Source: Dryas octopetala
Lineage: Eukaryota; Streptophyta; Magnoliopsida; Rosales; Rosaceae
NCBI GenBank assembly: GCA_963921425.1
Contig: OY992835.1
Coordinates: forward strand, 21,948,001-22,012,000
Length of the DNA stretch: 64,000 bases
Reading direction: 5' to 3'
Shown piece after piece: positions 21,607 through 34,659 of the stretch. The translations under genes were made by a program, and so were the position numbers. The notes beneath the pieces are model-generated. The model searched no databases. It was given only the letters and a program-made list of their open reading frames with translations, and was not told the DNA's origin. The first letter of the stretch is position 1, and every line of letters begins with the position of its first letter.

Positions 21607-24362
21607 ATGGAAGGCTTGGAAGCTTGTTGTGATCTTGAAGTGGATGTCAATGGGGAAGAGTCTTTCATGGTGGACAAGGTAATTCTGTGCTTGCAACCCC
21701 ATTCCGTTTAGAAAAGTCCATCTTTTTCTAATGCCCAAATGTGATCTTATCCCTCAAATTTGTTTACTCTGCTTCTGGATCCTGTCTGTATAGTTAGTTT
21801 ATATGTCATGGTTTTCAATTAAGTTCACACATTTCCCGGTCTCAGACCCTTTATTACTTGCCAATTATTGGTGTTCTTGTGCTTGAATTATGATGTTTTA
21901 TGGATTAACATTCTACATTTCGTGCATACTCTAGTAATTTTTTCTTGGTTACTTTCCATGTTAGCCATCAAGAATTTAACAAGAATTTTTCCTTTTCCGC
22001 CCACCAATCAATTCGCACCTATTTTTTTCACCTAAAAAAAAAAAAGATTCACACCTATTTTGCATTGATGTGGGTCATTGGCTGTCATAGCTTTTTTTTT
22101 GCTTCTGTTCTATCTATTTTGAAAAGTCGTAATAGCTATTTTCACAAACTGCACGTTGAAATGGCAGGGCTTTTTTCTTTTGCATCATTCTCTCATTTAA
22201 TGCTGGTGTTATGGGGCTCAAATGTTCTTACCTTTACTTGTTTTGTTCACTTCTTTTGAGATGTCTTTTCCAGGCATTTATTACTCTTTTCTACCCTTCT
22301 TTGCTGGGAAGATCGCCCTCACCATAATTTATTGCCTATAACGACCTTTCAACATTCTTTGGCAGGTTCTGGAGTAGATTCCCATTTTTTCTTGTTTCTT
22401 TCAATTCAATGAGTTCATTCGTTTGGTGGGTTTCTCTGTATGCTGGAATTAGTGTGGGGTTTTGTCTTTACTATATTTCTTCAGTAGCTGTTAGTTAATA
22501 GCCCAGATCTTGCATAACTCTGTTTTCTGTAATTCACTAGCCTTCTAAGTGACAACTTCTACTTATTAATTTTTTTTTTCATTTCAATGAATACGTTTTC
22601 TGTAGTGATTTTTTTACCTATTGAGTGTTGATTTTTCCACCCTGGTTTTTTCATGACCATTTCTGCAGAGAATTATTGCTTCCTACTCGGGCAAATTGAG
22701 CAAATTACTTGGCAAATCAAAGGGTACCACAAGAAATCTTAAAGTGGTATTCCATGACTTCCCAGGAGGGGCAGAGAGTTTTGAGCTCATTTCAAGGTTC
22801 TGCTACAACAATGGCAGCACTGACATAACTCCTTCCAATATTTCCCTCCTATATTCTGCTGCATTGTTCCTGGAAATGGACAATTCTGTCTCTGCAACAC
22901 ATAATTTATTGGAAAAAACAGAGAAATCATTTGAAGAGATGAGGTATTGGACATGGTCTGAGCTTTTGATCGCTTTGAAGCAGTGCCAAGATTTGCTTCC
23001 AACTGCTAATTCTCCGCGTCTACTTGGGAAATGCTTGGATACCCTTGTTGGAAGACTGGCTTTGAGCAGCGAAGCAAGCCCTTGTCCTTCCACTTCATCC
23101 CCAGATAGCTCTGGTATTCGGTTTTCATGTGACACCAGAAGCACTGAGAGTTTGAAAACCAGCTCCTCTCGAGCAACCTGGTGGTTTGAGGATCTTCTAG
23201 TTTTAGGTCCAAATTTGCTTGAAATGCTGGTCAAGTCTATGGTTTCTCGAAAACTTGATCATGTTATTATTAGTAGGTTCCTCTTTTATTACCAGAAATC
23301 AAAGTTTTACACTGTCAAATCCGATACTAAGCGCAAAATTGCTGAAACCGTCATTGATATGCTTCATATTCTTGATCAGAGCTGTGTTTCTTGCAAGAAT
23401 TTATTTGGGATTCTTCGAATTGCTCTGAGTTTGAATATAAACAAAAGCAGCAGGAATAAGTTGGAGGGCATGATTGGCTCACAGTTAGATCAAGCAACAT
23501 TAGATAATTTGCTTGTTCCAGCCCCACATGGGATCAATTACTTGTATGATGTCAATCTTGTTCTGAGGTTTTTGAAATCATTTCTGCGCGGAGCAATCTG
23601 TCAAGCATCTCCTATGAGATTGAGGAAAGTTGCTACTTTGGTGGATTTGTATGTAGCAGAAGTAGCCCCAGATCCTTGTTTAAAGCCTTCAAGGTTTGTG
23701 GCTTTAGCCACGGTCCTGCCAGATTCTGCCAGAGACTCCTATGATGAGCTTTACCGTGCCATGGACATGTACTTACAGGTATTGCATTTAAGTTCTCCAG
23801 CTTTCTGTAGCTTATAATTTTAGCCATGTACATGAGAAAGCATATTGTGGGTTTGATCTGCTTCATATTGTGGGTTTATTCATGCATTGAATCTGGTTTG
23901 GCATAGGTGCATGCAGGATTGTCTGAAGAGGAAAAGATGAAAATATGTTGTGTATTGAACTATGAGAAGCTCTCAGCAGATGCTTGCATACACCTTTCTC
24001 AGAATACAAAATTTCCATCAAAATCAGCAGTCCAAGATCTTGTTTCTCAGCAATGCAAGCTTAAAAGCTTGGTCCACAGAACCAACAATTCCAAGTCCCA
24101 TGCTGATTCCCCTTGTAGTGTCTCTGAGGTTCGAAATGGGGGAAGGAAAGGTGATGCCAATGAACAACTTGTGATCTACGCTGGGCAGCTTGATCTCTCA
24201 GCTGACAATGAGAAACTCAGAGCACATTTGCAAGGCATGCAGTGCAGGGTCATGGAATTGGAGAAAGCGTGCAGGAAAATGCAAACCCAAATGGCAAAAT
24301 TTAAGAAATCAAGAGTACCAAGCCACAGTCATGCAAGATCTTTGCCCAAACTTTGTTCATGA
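21607..24362 (+). CDS. BTB/POZ-NPH3 domain protein (At3g22104-like)
   Basis: Three exons, 21607-21678, 22669-23778 and 23907-24362, all joined in phase 0, give 545 residues. The first exon plus the start of exon 2 form a BTB-type fold (CDLEVDVNGEESFMVDK then RIIASYSGKLSKLL). An NPH3 domain follows at about residues 190-430, including ATWWFEDLLVLGPNLLEMLVKSM-type sequence and YDVNLVLRFLKSFL, and a coiled-coil-like tail ends the protein (LRAHLQGMQCRVMELEKACRKMQ). Family members act as CUL3 ubiquitin-ligase adaptors or plasma-membrane signalling scaffolds. This one resembles the At3g22104 branch, whose role is not established. The tiny first exon fixes the start; the 990-bp intron 1 carries a tail-only insertion. 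Confidence 0.9.
22011..22061 (+). mobile_element. Tail-only retroinsertion in intron 1 of the NPH3/BTB gene
   Basis: ATTCGCACCTATTTT (22011-22025) recurs as ATTCACACCTATTTT (22047-22061). The insert is TTTCACCT followed by twelve A and a G. It lies well inside the intron and does not touch a splice site. Confidence 0.55.
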
Positions 24363-26991
24363 TAGAGGTTGCATTTTATTGCTTTTTTTAAGTGTTATTA
24401 TGTCATATTTGTATAGTACAGGGAATGGGTTTTGGTGCTAATAGTTTTTCTTCTTTTTCTGCATGAACTAAAGGTGACTGTGAATTGTTCCACTTACAGA
24501 GAATGATTGAAAATTGAAATCTTGGTTGTACAGAAAGAGAACTTCTGTTGAGTCATTTTTATGCCGGGTCCCTGTTGATTTCCTATAGTGCTTTGGATAG
24601 AATCATAGAAGATAGGAATGCATGGTTAAGTCATTTTCCACAGCCACTCACATTGAAGCTTTCTGTAATGCAAGCTGGCAAGCAGTCTACATGAATAGAA
24701 AATATGAGGGTGAATGAAAAGCTGTACTGTACATATTTCATGACTCACTTTTCTGTTTAAGATACCATATTTAGCACATGTACTACTCCCCATTTGCTTA
24801 ATCATCATCATTATCATCATCAATATTCATGAACATGCATTACATTTATTTAAAAATGGCTGCTAAATAATTTCAAGACTAAAATATTTTTCTCATGTGG
24901 TTTCAATTATCAGTCAACTAATAGAACAAAGATCAAAAGTTACTAAGTGGTAAGATACTAAAGTCAAGTGTAGCTGTTGTTGACTTTACCTAAGAATAAT
25001 GGAAGTATAAAATTTGATGACATGGTTCACTTATTAACAGCAGGTCCATATATATTAAGAAAGATCCCTGTTGACATGAACAACTCTGTTCTCTCTAGGT
25101 TCCTGAATAGTCTTGAGGTAGTAAACTAAGTTCCACCTAGTTTATTGCCACACCGTTTAATCATGTAAAATTAAACATGACTGGGTCTACTGGCACTTAA
25201 TGTGAGTGAGGAAGCTGATGCCTCGGTAACAACTGGAGCAGCTGGTCACTTTTATTGAGTTGATGATCTCCAGCAGTCAGCAGCTGTGTGATGCAACCAG
25301 GCATTTTGTGCAGTAATTGCCTAATAAAGAGGATCAAATTCCCAATTATTACTAATGTACCTAACTAAAGTCATTATGGGCACATTGAAATATTGAATTG
25401 ATTTGAAGAAAGAATTTTGGTATGTTATGCTTTTGAAATCATTTTAATATTGAATTGCGGAGACCTAGTCTCCAAGGAATTTTAATGTACCCAAAATCCT
25501 AAATTAACAGAGTTGGGTTTGGATCAGTCAAAGTCAAACCTCCATTGACATTAACCTAAAATGAAGGACAGAAGGATCACAATCCACATGGAGCTGAATT
25601 GACTACAATATTATGTGCCGTGACAAACAAACAAGAGATTGATTTACTCATTTACAAAATCTGTGGTTGGTCAGATGAAGTCACATTTACGGTATGTCTT
25701 TATATGATATATGTATAGGAATAAGGGTTGGTTTTCCGGGTCAATCTGATTTCCTTAGACGCCACTTTTCTTGTCCAACTTCCTATGTTATGTCTTTCTT
25801 TATTGTTGATTATGGATCGATCTGGATTATAAACTAAACAGAACGTACCACATCATCAAGTATGAGGATTTCGATAAGGAAGTGACTGACCTTTTCAGTG
25901 TTTATTGAATGCCATTGCCACGTACACAGACAGACCTTTTCATGGAAGCAACATATTTTCAACTTTGATTTTTGACCAATTATTTCTCACCCCTCACCTC
26001 TCTCTTATCTCATCTCTTTTTGCTTCTCTCTATTTTTACCAATTTGTTTGGCCTAACATTCTTTCACTTAATGCAACTTCTTAATGCACTTCGTAGTAGT
26101 GGATGAGATTTCTCACCCCTTGCACGGGTTATTAAAGATGCTATTTTTCTTGTGGAATCCTTAGGGGTGACCTCCATTAATCAACAGCATTGAATTTGCA
26201 CTTAGGGGTGACCTCTCTCTACTTCTGCTTGCAGAGCATTAAATTGAAAACAAACAAATATGACCTTTGATATCATATATATTACGCAATTACTAAAGCT
26301 GTTAGGAACGCTTTGCACAAATCAAAATAACATAGTTCGTTACAATTCATTTGCGATCACAGATGATTATCAATATAACATTCTGTTGGTTGTATATATA
26401 CATACAGCTTTTGTCAAGTCAGGGACTAAGGGAGGACGTTCTCCCCTTGCTCCTTTAAAATGTCATAAACCACCTCATTCACAGTGTTATATAGAGCTAC
26501 GAACAAAACTTCATGTAGTCTGGGAGACATCATCAATGGTGGTCGTTACTAGAGTAGCCACTTTTATCAACCCTATCCTGATATTACTGAATTGAGGTTC
26601 GAAGGCCATTCCAACTGACCAGAAGTAGCATTCCATCTGACCAGAAGTAGCATTCCATGAGTCTTGTCTCTAATGAATCCCAGATCCTTCCACCACCTAA
26701 CTCATGCCATTAATAAAGCAAAGTTACTATTTACCTACTCAAATGTTCCAATTAAGCAGAGTTTCCTCTGAATTACAAAGTCAGTATACAGAATGAGAAT
26801 CAGAATTAATGGTAGCTAGTAGAATTATCAATTGCTACCTAGCTTAAAAAATGTTTCCTCATCATATATAAGAACTAATTCCATTCTTCTAGGCTATCAA
26901 AATGGTAAATGTGTTAGAAAATCACTACATTGTTAAGTGTATCACATATGTATTCCCTCTTTAATAGAAATGAAATGTGAGCTCCACGTGT

Positions 26992-27035
26992 CTATCATTA
27001 CTCTTTTGTTTTTTGGCCAACTATCATTACTCTTT
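26992..27035 (-). mobile_element. Tail-only retroinsertion: 14 nt, GGCC-A6, 15-bp exact target duplication
   Basis: CTATCATTACTCTTT is exactly repeated at 26992-27006 and 27021-27035. On the minus strand the insert is only TTGGCCAAAAAACA, and the duplication begins AAAG. This is the shortest member of the group. Confidence 0.65.
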
Positions 27036-27080
27036 AAACAAAAAAAAAAAAAATACCGTTGTATTTGAGCCCTGGACTGT

Positions 27081-27190
27081 AAAGTACATATGAGCCCAAC
27101 ACTGACAAAAAAAAAGTACGAGCAAATACTTAAGACAAAAAAAGTATGAACCCAACACTTTGACAGCAAAAAAAAGTATGAACCCAACAC
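27081..27190 (+). mobile_element. Cascade of nested tail-only insertions
   Basis: AGTATGAACCCAACAC is exactly repeated at 27143-27158 and 27175-27190 around TTTGACAGCAAAAAAA. Just upstream, AAAGTACATATGAGCCCAACAC (27081-27102) and AAAGTACGAGC (from 27113) are older relatives of the same word, each followed or preceded by TGACAAAAAA- or GACAAAAA-type spacers. The simplest reading is three successive insertions into the duplicates left by the previous one. Confidence 0.5.
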
Positions 27191-27451
27191 AATAATTGTT
27201 CCTTTACCTAAAAGCCCACCAGCTCCCAAGCCCAGCGTTTTTATCCGGGGCAGCCTTAAGCCTTACCCACCCGTTACCCGTAACCCACCCATGACCCATT
27301 ATCATCTCCACCCCTAAAACCCACCCGTCAACAGAGTTCCAAAGCGACGGCGAAACCCCCATTGTTTCTAGTTAGGGACTGGCTGCTGCTGGTGCTCAAT
27401 TTCTCGGCGTTTTCCCGCAAGATCCTTAATTCCTCATACAAAGCGTGTAGC

Positions 27452-30400
27452 ATGGCTGAACAGGTTTGGGCTTCGTTCTGAAATTCTTTCTAAGTTATTA
27501 GATTACAGTTTTATAATTCTTTGATTTGTTTTACTTTACATGGATGCGATCATACCAATAGAAAACCCTCCAGAATATAATTTTGAAGAATTTAAACTCA
27601 GCCAATGTAGAATTTCTGTTGAACTCTAGAATGCATGTGAAAAAAGTGGTTTGTGTTACTTGTCTAGTTATATATACAACTTCCCATGAATATTTTGCAC
27701 ATATATGTATAAATGTATGCAAGATATATGCATTCAAACTTGGTCAATTCCTCTTCACCTCACTGTTGACCATCGTTGTAATGTTTAACAGATGGGGAAG
27801 CTGGCAGCTCAGAAACACGTTCAATACATTATTTCAGTCGAAAAGGTCTGATATTTAATGCAAACACATATAGTTTTCTTTCGCTTTATAGCTAATAATA
27901 ATAGTACTATGGTGAATTGGTGATACTGTACTCAGAAGAAGGACTCTTTCGAGTCAGTGGTGATGGAGCATATAAGAATGAATGGTGCATACTGGGGCCT
28001 GACCACCCTTGATCTTCTTGGAAAGCTTCATGCTGTGGATGTTGATGAGGTTGTTGCCTGGGTTCTCCAGTGCCAGCATGACTCAGGTATTTACCTTATC
28101 AAAATTCTTAGCCCAATACTAGTTTTTTGTTCTGCATTGTCTGTTTGTCAATTTAGAGTTGTATTGTTTATTTGTCAATTTAGAGTTGCTGAGTAAATTA
28201 TGATGCAACTTTGTTTATCCAGGTGGGTTTGGTGGTAACATTGGGCATGACCCACACGTACTGTATACCTTAAGTGCTGTGCAGGTTTTGGCCTTACTTG
28301 ACAAGCTTAATGTTCTGGATGTTGAAAAGGTTGCAAATTGTATCCATTAGCATATATTTTTTGTAAAATCTGAAATAAATCTTCATTGCCGTTATGCACG
28401 CATTTTCAATTGGTGAATGGTATTCATAATAATTATTACACCTTGTGTTGAACGGATGCTTATAGCTCATAAAAGGTTTTGTAAACAAATTAGACAATTA
28501 AACAACATAAAGCATAGTGAATATAGAATTTTTTGTGAGACTTAATATTCAGCTCAGATGTAGCTGGGCTGCAGAATGAAGATGGATCATTTTCAGGAGA
28601 CATGTGGGGTGAAGTTGATACAAGGTAGTCTTTTTCAATTTTCTTTGTTTTTGGCATCTTATGATTTTTTGAAATTAGCATCTCTTGCTGAAAAACATGA
28701 TTTAGTTTTCAATTTCTTTTTTCTGTTCCTTTTTTTTTTTCTTTCTAAGTAACAATTCTTTTTGTTCCTTTTAGGTTTTCTTATACTGCTATATCTTGTC
28801 TCGCATTACTACATGGTTTGAATAAAATCAATGTGGAGAAGGCTGTGAACTACATTTTAAGTTGCTTAAATCATGATGGTGGATTTGGATGCACGCCTGA
28901 TGGGGAGTCTCATGCTGGTCAAAGTATGTTATTTAGCCTATAGTATCTGTATGAAGTTTTACTTTTTGATAATATTTCCTTTGTCTGCTTTTTTTGTATC
29001 GCTTGTTAAATGAATATCTGTTTACATTTTGGTAAGTAGAATCCTGCTTAGTCCAGATTCAATCATCATCAATCAATTGTATTATTTGTAGTATAAAACT
29101 CCATAGATCATCAAAGTTATTTCCTTTTGGTCCATTCATTGGAAATTAGCAGTCAATCTTGCGGTGCATCTGTCCTAATTAAGTTTTAAGCTCATATTGT
29201 CGTATTCTTTTCTTTCTTTTTCACTTAAAATCTTAGTTAATGACATATTGACATGATTGATTTGCTTTACAGATGAATGTTGTGATAAAATTTTTAATAT
29301 TGAGTTAAAACTAAAGTAACTGCATTGGCCTTGTTGAAATCGTTTGCTGTTTTCTTATGCCATATGTACAATCTATGGACAACCTAGTGAAGATAGAATA
29401 ATTGACAGAAAAGTTGTTCAATAGAAACTGATCTGCAGTGTAACTTATCTGGGTCCTGTGACACATCTCATTGTACATCATTCCACTCTCAAGTCTAGGG
29501 AACTATCCTTTATTTTGTTTAAAGCATCCGCATGTCTGATCTAGTAATGGCATAGTGATTATTTAGTTGTATTATCTGTATGTCAAAATCAGACTCAAAA
29601 TTACAGCTTTGCTCTGCCCATTGTGACTGCAGTTTTCTGTTGCGTGGGTGCTCTTGCTATTACGGGGTCTCTGCACCGTATTGACAAGGACCTTTTGGGG
29701 TGGTGGTTATGTGAGCGGCAAGTGAAATCTGGAGGTCTTAATGGCCGTCCAGAAAAACTTCCCGATGTAGGCTTTTCTTTTTCGAAAATTGAAGCTGAAT
29801 TTGTTTCTATTAATTTGGACTCTTCCTCACTGCATTTTTGCTCCATTTCAGGTCTGCTACTCATGGTGGGTTCTTTCTAGTTTGATCATGATAGACAGAG
29901 TTCAGTGGATCGATAAGGAAAAGCTTGTCAAGTTCATTTTAGACTGCCAGGTTATATTTACCCCATTTGTACATTTGGATTATCCCTTAGGAGTGGGTAT
30001 TCTCCCTATAAGATTATTTGTGAAACGAGGATTTATCTGAGATGTGGTTCATTATTGAAAATTGCAGGATATTGAAAATGGAGGAATTTCTGACAGACCA
30101 GATGATGCTGTTGATGTCTACCACACATACTTTGGTGTAGCTGGTATATAATTGCTTAGCTCTACCTTTGTTTAATTTCACATATGTTTGCGTAATAATT
30201 TGTCATGCCATAACCTTTGTCAATGATTATAATCAATGCCTGGTTAGAGCTTCTAAGTTCCAACTTCGTCCACAAGTGATGTTAGGACCTTCTTATGAAT
30301 GGGGTATAATGGAAAATGTTTCCTTGTGTAAGGGGAGTGTACGCGGAAGGAGATAACTACTAACATACCTAGGATGTCAGTGCATTTAGTGTTATACATA

Positions 30401-30570
30401 ATTTGTTCTTTTGTTCTTGGCTGCTTGCTCTTCCACCGTATTCATCATATATACGGTTAATGCTTTTTGATGCAGGGCTTTCCCTTCTTGAATATCCAGG
30501 GTTGAAAACCATAGATCCAGCTTATGCATTGCCAGTTGATGTTGTTAATAGGGTTATCTTGGGCAGTTGA
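27452..30570 (+). CDS. RGTB1: Rab geranylgeranyltransferase (GGTase-II) beta subunit
   Basis: Ten exons: 27452-27463, 27792-27845, 27939-28086, 28223-28339, 28558-28624, 28775-28923, 29633-29766, 29852-29950, 30068-30143, 30476-30570, giving 316 residues. The enzyme attaches two geranylgeranyl groups to Rab GTPase C-termini, with the alpha subunit and REP, in the cytosol. Repeated prenyltransferase helical units are clear ([54 protein letters not shown]). The zinc ligands fall at D227, C229 and H279, with the spacing of the rat enzyme's D238, C240 and H290 as recalled. Exon 1 codes only MAEQ. Exon 3 has tandem acceptors CAGAAG; the downstream one was used because it keeps the family length. 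Plants often have two beta genes, so RGTB1 versus RGTB2 is not settled. Confidence 0.93.
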
Positions 30571-31258
30571 TGGCTTGTTTACGGGACTCTGATTTGCATC
30601 TCTTGCTGTAATTCCATACCTTCTTGTTTATCTAATAATGTCACAAACTCTCAGCAGCTTATTCAGATATGGTATATACGGTTTCACTTTTCTGTCAATT
30701 TTTTCGCCTTGATGCTTGGCTGCATACTTGTATCGGCTCATTTTTTGTAGTTCCTGGATGTTAAACAGAATGAAGTGTAAGCGGTCAAAAAAATCAGTTG
30801 AGTGGGAGCTATTTGATTCTGATTGATACTATGTTATTTGATTGAGTTCCTCAGAACACCTTCAATAAAAATAGAAACTAAAACTCTAATGTTTGTTCTT
30901 CTTGACTTTTGGTTTCTTAAGAAAGCAGTATTATAGTGAATTTTCTCTCTTGATTTTTTTTTTTTCGTTAAGAGTTTATACAGAAATGCAAGATGTTTGT
31001 TTCGGGCTTGCTTGCTGGTTCTTTTTCTTTCAATGTGCGTGTAAAATCTGCATGTTTTCTCCCCCACCCCAAGTAAAAGTAAAAGTACAACTGTACAAGA
31101 AATAAATGGGCCCTTTTCTTTTCCTGAGGGGCAAAACTTGGATCAAATGACTTATCCACGGTGTCACTGTAACTTACTCCACTCCATGAATCATGAAGAA
31201 TAAAACTTGCCTGCACCCCTGTTTCACCAGCTGGCATCCCTCTCTCTCTATCTCTCTC

Positions 31259-31292
<34 letters not shown>

Positions 31293-34200
31293 TTTTTTTC
31301 TCTCTTGTGACACCACCTGTCCCCCTAACACGGGGGCAGGCAAGTTCTTCTCAATGATGAATCTCATTTATGAGGCGCTTATATCTTTAGCACTGGCGTG
31401 TCATATTGTTGATCACCCATCCACTACTCCATTGTGGGGAAAAAAAAAAAGACCCCACAATCACAAAACCAAACAAAACCCAGGTATCATTTCAGTCACG
31501 AAATGGCAACAAGAAGAGCCAAACCTCTTTAATTGCTTCCAGGTGTGCGTCTTGCAACTTGCATAATGCATATATAGGATCACGTGACCTCGTGCGAGAA
31601 GATGCAAGATTGGGCATCAAATTCTACAACATGCATTATATAATGGGTCACGTGCGTGTGTGACATCCTCGGGCTTTTCTTTTTGGCTCTTTTCATTAGA
31701 GATTTTCAATGAAACAGCCGTCACCTCCTCTCCACCCAACCCTTCCCAATTTTTCAAACACAATTCACGTGCCAATCTTGCCTCTCTCCTCATTACTGTG
31801 GAAACTAGACTAGGAAAACCAGTACATGAAAACCAATAGAAGAATGACATGTCACATCCTGAAACATTTTCTATGCGTATGCGTAGACGGTAAATATTGT
31901 AATTCGTGTTAGTGAGTGATGTTGATGTGGTGTCATTTCCAATTTGTGTGAAATACAAATCAACTTTAAATTAAATTATTTAATCAATCATGTCGAATGA
32001 TTTAACTATATTCTATCCCGTTCATAATCATGTTATATTTTAATTAACTCATATATTTCCTAATCTAAAAATATAAACATAATTCCCTTAATTTTAAACC
32101 AAAATTATTACTTTCACAACATTTACAAAACAAAATTCTATTTAATTCATGGTAATAACAAAATCATAAGAAAATAACTATATAATTGTACAATGAATCG
32201 TATAATAATGTTAAAAAATATGAAAAAATTACTCATTTCATCATAAAACATTAGTTAAACATGCTTATTTTGTCTCAATCATGTTATACATATTTGACAC
32301 TAATTTAATAATTATTATTCATATTTTGTTATATTTGTGTTCGTGTTAAAATTTGTGAGCCCAAACTCATTAATTTTGTATTAAATTTATATCATGTTAT
32401 TGTGTGCTGAAAATTATCACGTTATAGAAAAAATTTTATCTAATTTTATATTATAATGATATGATATTCCTTAAAAAGAGGAATATTTTTAAGACAAAAA
32501 ATTTGTGAGAAAGAGAGTGGGAGAGTGAGAGAAAGAGAGAGCCCATCAAAGAAAGAGGGAATACCATTTGAGTACGTACCCACGCAGTAACATATAATGT
32601 AGGTGATTGGCTGTGACAGTGGGCAACTGATTGGCATGAATATAATAATAGTGAATTTGTTTGAAAACGAAAAAACTAAGACTTTGAGAATTGATCAAGA
32701 GAGAGAATGTGTGTGTGTGTGTGTGTGGGGGTAGATCAAAGGCGTCATGATCGATAAGACATGTTGACGTGAGCATGCGTGCACTCTACCTCCTATTGCG
32801 TCTTGCCTTTCACTGTTTCACATCCTGTATTCATGTCCTTGTTAAATAAATCTGACAGATGGCTTTAATATTTCATATCCTCCTATTCTTGTGTAAGTCA
32901 TGGTTTTTTGGGCTGATCACTTATGAGTTATGGGCCTTATGGCTATGCTATTTTGCCACTTTTTTCTTTTTTCTTTTCCTCTTTCGTTTTATTCAAAATT
33001 TTGAAAAACTTCATCACTTGCGAAATGGGTGAAAATAGTAAATATGACTTGCAAAGCTTCAGTATAAGCCATTATAGATAGCATAGGATCCCTCTCACTC
33101 AGTCACTCCTTATTTGTGTTATCTTCACTTTTTATCTTTAGTGAATAGTGATTGAGTGATTCACTTTATAGTGGAAATGTTTGTTTTGTAAGACAATCTA
33201 GCGATGTAAAATATTTATATTCTTAAAATTTAAATTAAATCATTATTTAAGCTGATTTTTTCTTAAATATGTTGTCAAAATTCATAAATTTAAGTAAGAA
33301 GAATATTATAATAGGATAATAAATGATAATAAGAAAAGATCACCCTTTACAATGCCTTACGAGATTAAGAAATTGATGACGTGTGGGGTGAATGTGATTC
33401 AATGTGTGAATAAATGCTCGAAAAAAGGACTATGAAAATTGGTAGGTTTCGTGAAGTTGCAAGTCAATTGGGCATAGAAGGGTCTTGCCAATAATAGATG
33501 TGTAGGTGTAGCCCCGATAAATGCCTATAGCTTCTACTAGTCCCTATGTATATATGATGATGGATCGATATCTCATAGGTTCATAGGACAGCAATCATTT
33601 TACCTCCATCCCCTCACCTACAATCTCTCTGTCTGCAACAAAGCATCATTGCAATTACACATGAATTTAATTTTCTCAATTAAATTTCATAGATTTTTAA
33701 TTTGTTATACTATTTTCCACTACATATGAAATTATGAATTGAATTATGAGATCAATAATATCACATAACGTCTATAAATTTGCCAACTATTTTCTTAACT
33801 ATTTTGCGTGAGGTAGGATTCATCAATAGAGAGTTAAGAAAATTATTACAAGAATTGATGTGTATAGTACTACTCTCAACCAACTATTAATGGATCATGT
33901 GCTATGATTGTATATGACTTTGAAGAGAAGAACTTGGCATTTTCCATTATCTCTCTATTTCTCTTTATCTTTTTCGGATTCTTTTTCTCTTTTTATCTCT
34001 CTTTAACTAGAATAACATATTTTTATTATACATATCTATAACAGGACATATAAGTGAATTCTCTACTTGGAACGATGTTTGGTTTTCTCATGTTAGAAAT
34101 TAGTTATTTTGGAAGCCAATTATAATTAAACCTATATTAATAAAAAATAAATATTAAATAATTAAAAATATTAAATAAACATCACATATGTGTCGAAGAG

Positions 34201-34607
34201 TTTGTCTATAATCAACATGTAAGGATTATAAATATGATATAATTACACTTTCGGTCAATTTACTATTTCATAATTTTCAGATTGGTCTATGAATTATTTT
34301 AAGTGTCAAATAGATTCACGAATGAATTGAAATTTATCATTTTAGTTTATTTCGTCAAAATATCTCAAATGGACGATAATTTTGGTCACATGATAAGCAT
34401 ATAGAAGTGCAAAAGAGAGATAAGAGAATATAAAATCACTGATTTGCCCCTCCATATGTGCCTGTATATAAGTGGGAGAAATAAATACAAAATTGTATAA
34501 ATCCGTTATACGCAAATATTTTCAATTCATTCTACAGCTGTGCACTACTACGTCTACATTCTACAAGATATCTCCAGCCATGTGGATCTGTGATTCTGTG
34601 CTATTGG

Positions 34608-34659
34608 ATAGTCAGAAGGCTTTTTTTTTTTTTTTGGGTACAAATAGTCAGAAGGCTTT
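34608..34659 (-). mobile_element. Tail-only retroinsertion: 20 nt, ACCC-A12, 16-bp exact target duplication
   Basis: ATAGTCAGAAGGCTTT is exactly repeated at 34608-34623 and 34644-34659. On the minus strand the insert is TTGTACCC followed by twelve A, and the duplication begins AAAG. Confidence 0.7.

Larger units (their letters stand above)
24363..27451. other. Intergenic (24.4-27.5 kb), no gene seen
   Basis: Contains the 3' region of the NPH3/BTB gene and the promoter of the Rab-GGTase gene. A 22-bp tandem pair lies at about 26609-26652 (ATTCCAACTGACCAGAAGTAGC then ATTCCATCT...). Two tail-only insertions lie at 26992 and 27143. No frame of interest is seen. Confidence 0.55.

Noticed and set aside
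26609-26660. 22-bp tandem pair GACCAGAAGTAGC..
   Set aside because: Simple tandem duplication with no A-run or spacer; ordinary slippage explains it.
31900-32470. Very AT-rich block resembling an old dispersed repeat
   Set aside because: No ends, target duplication or coding part could be defined; no retroelement assigned.
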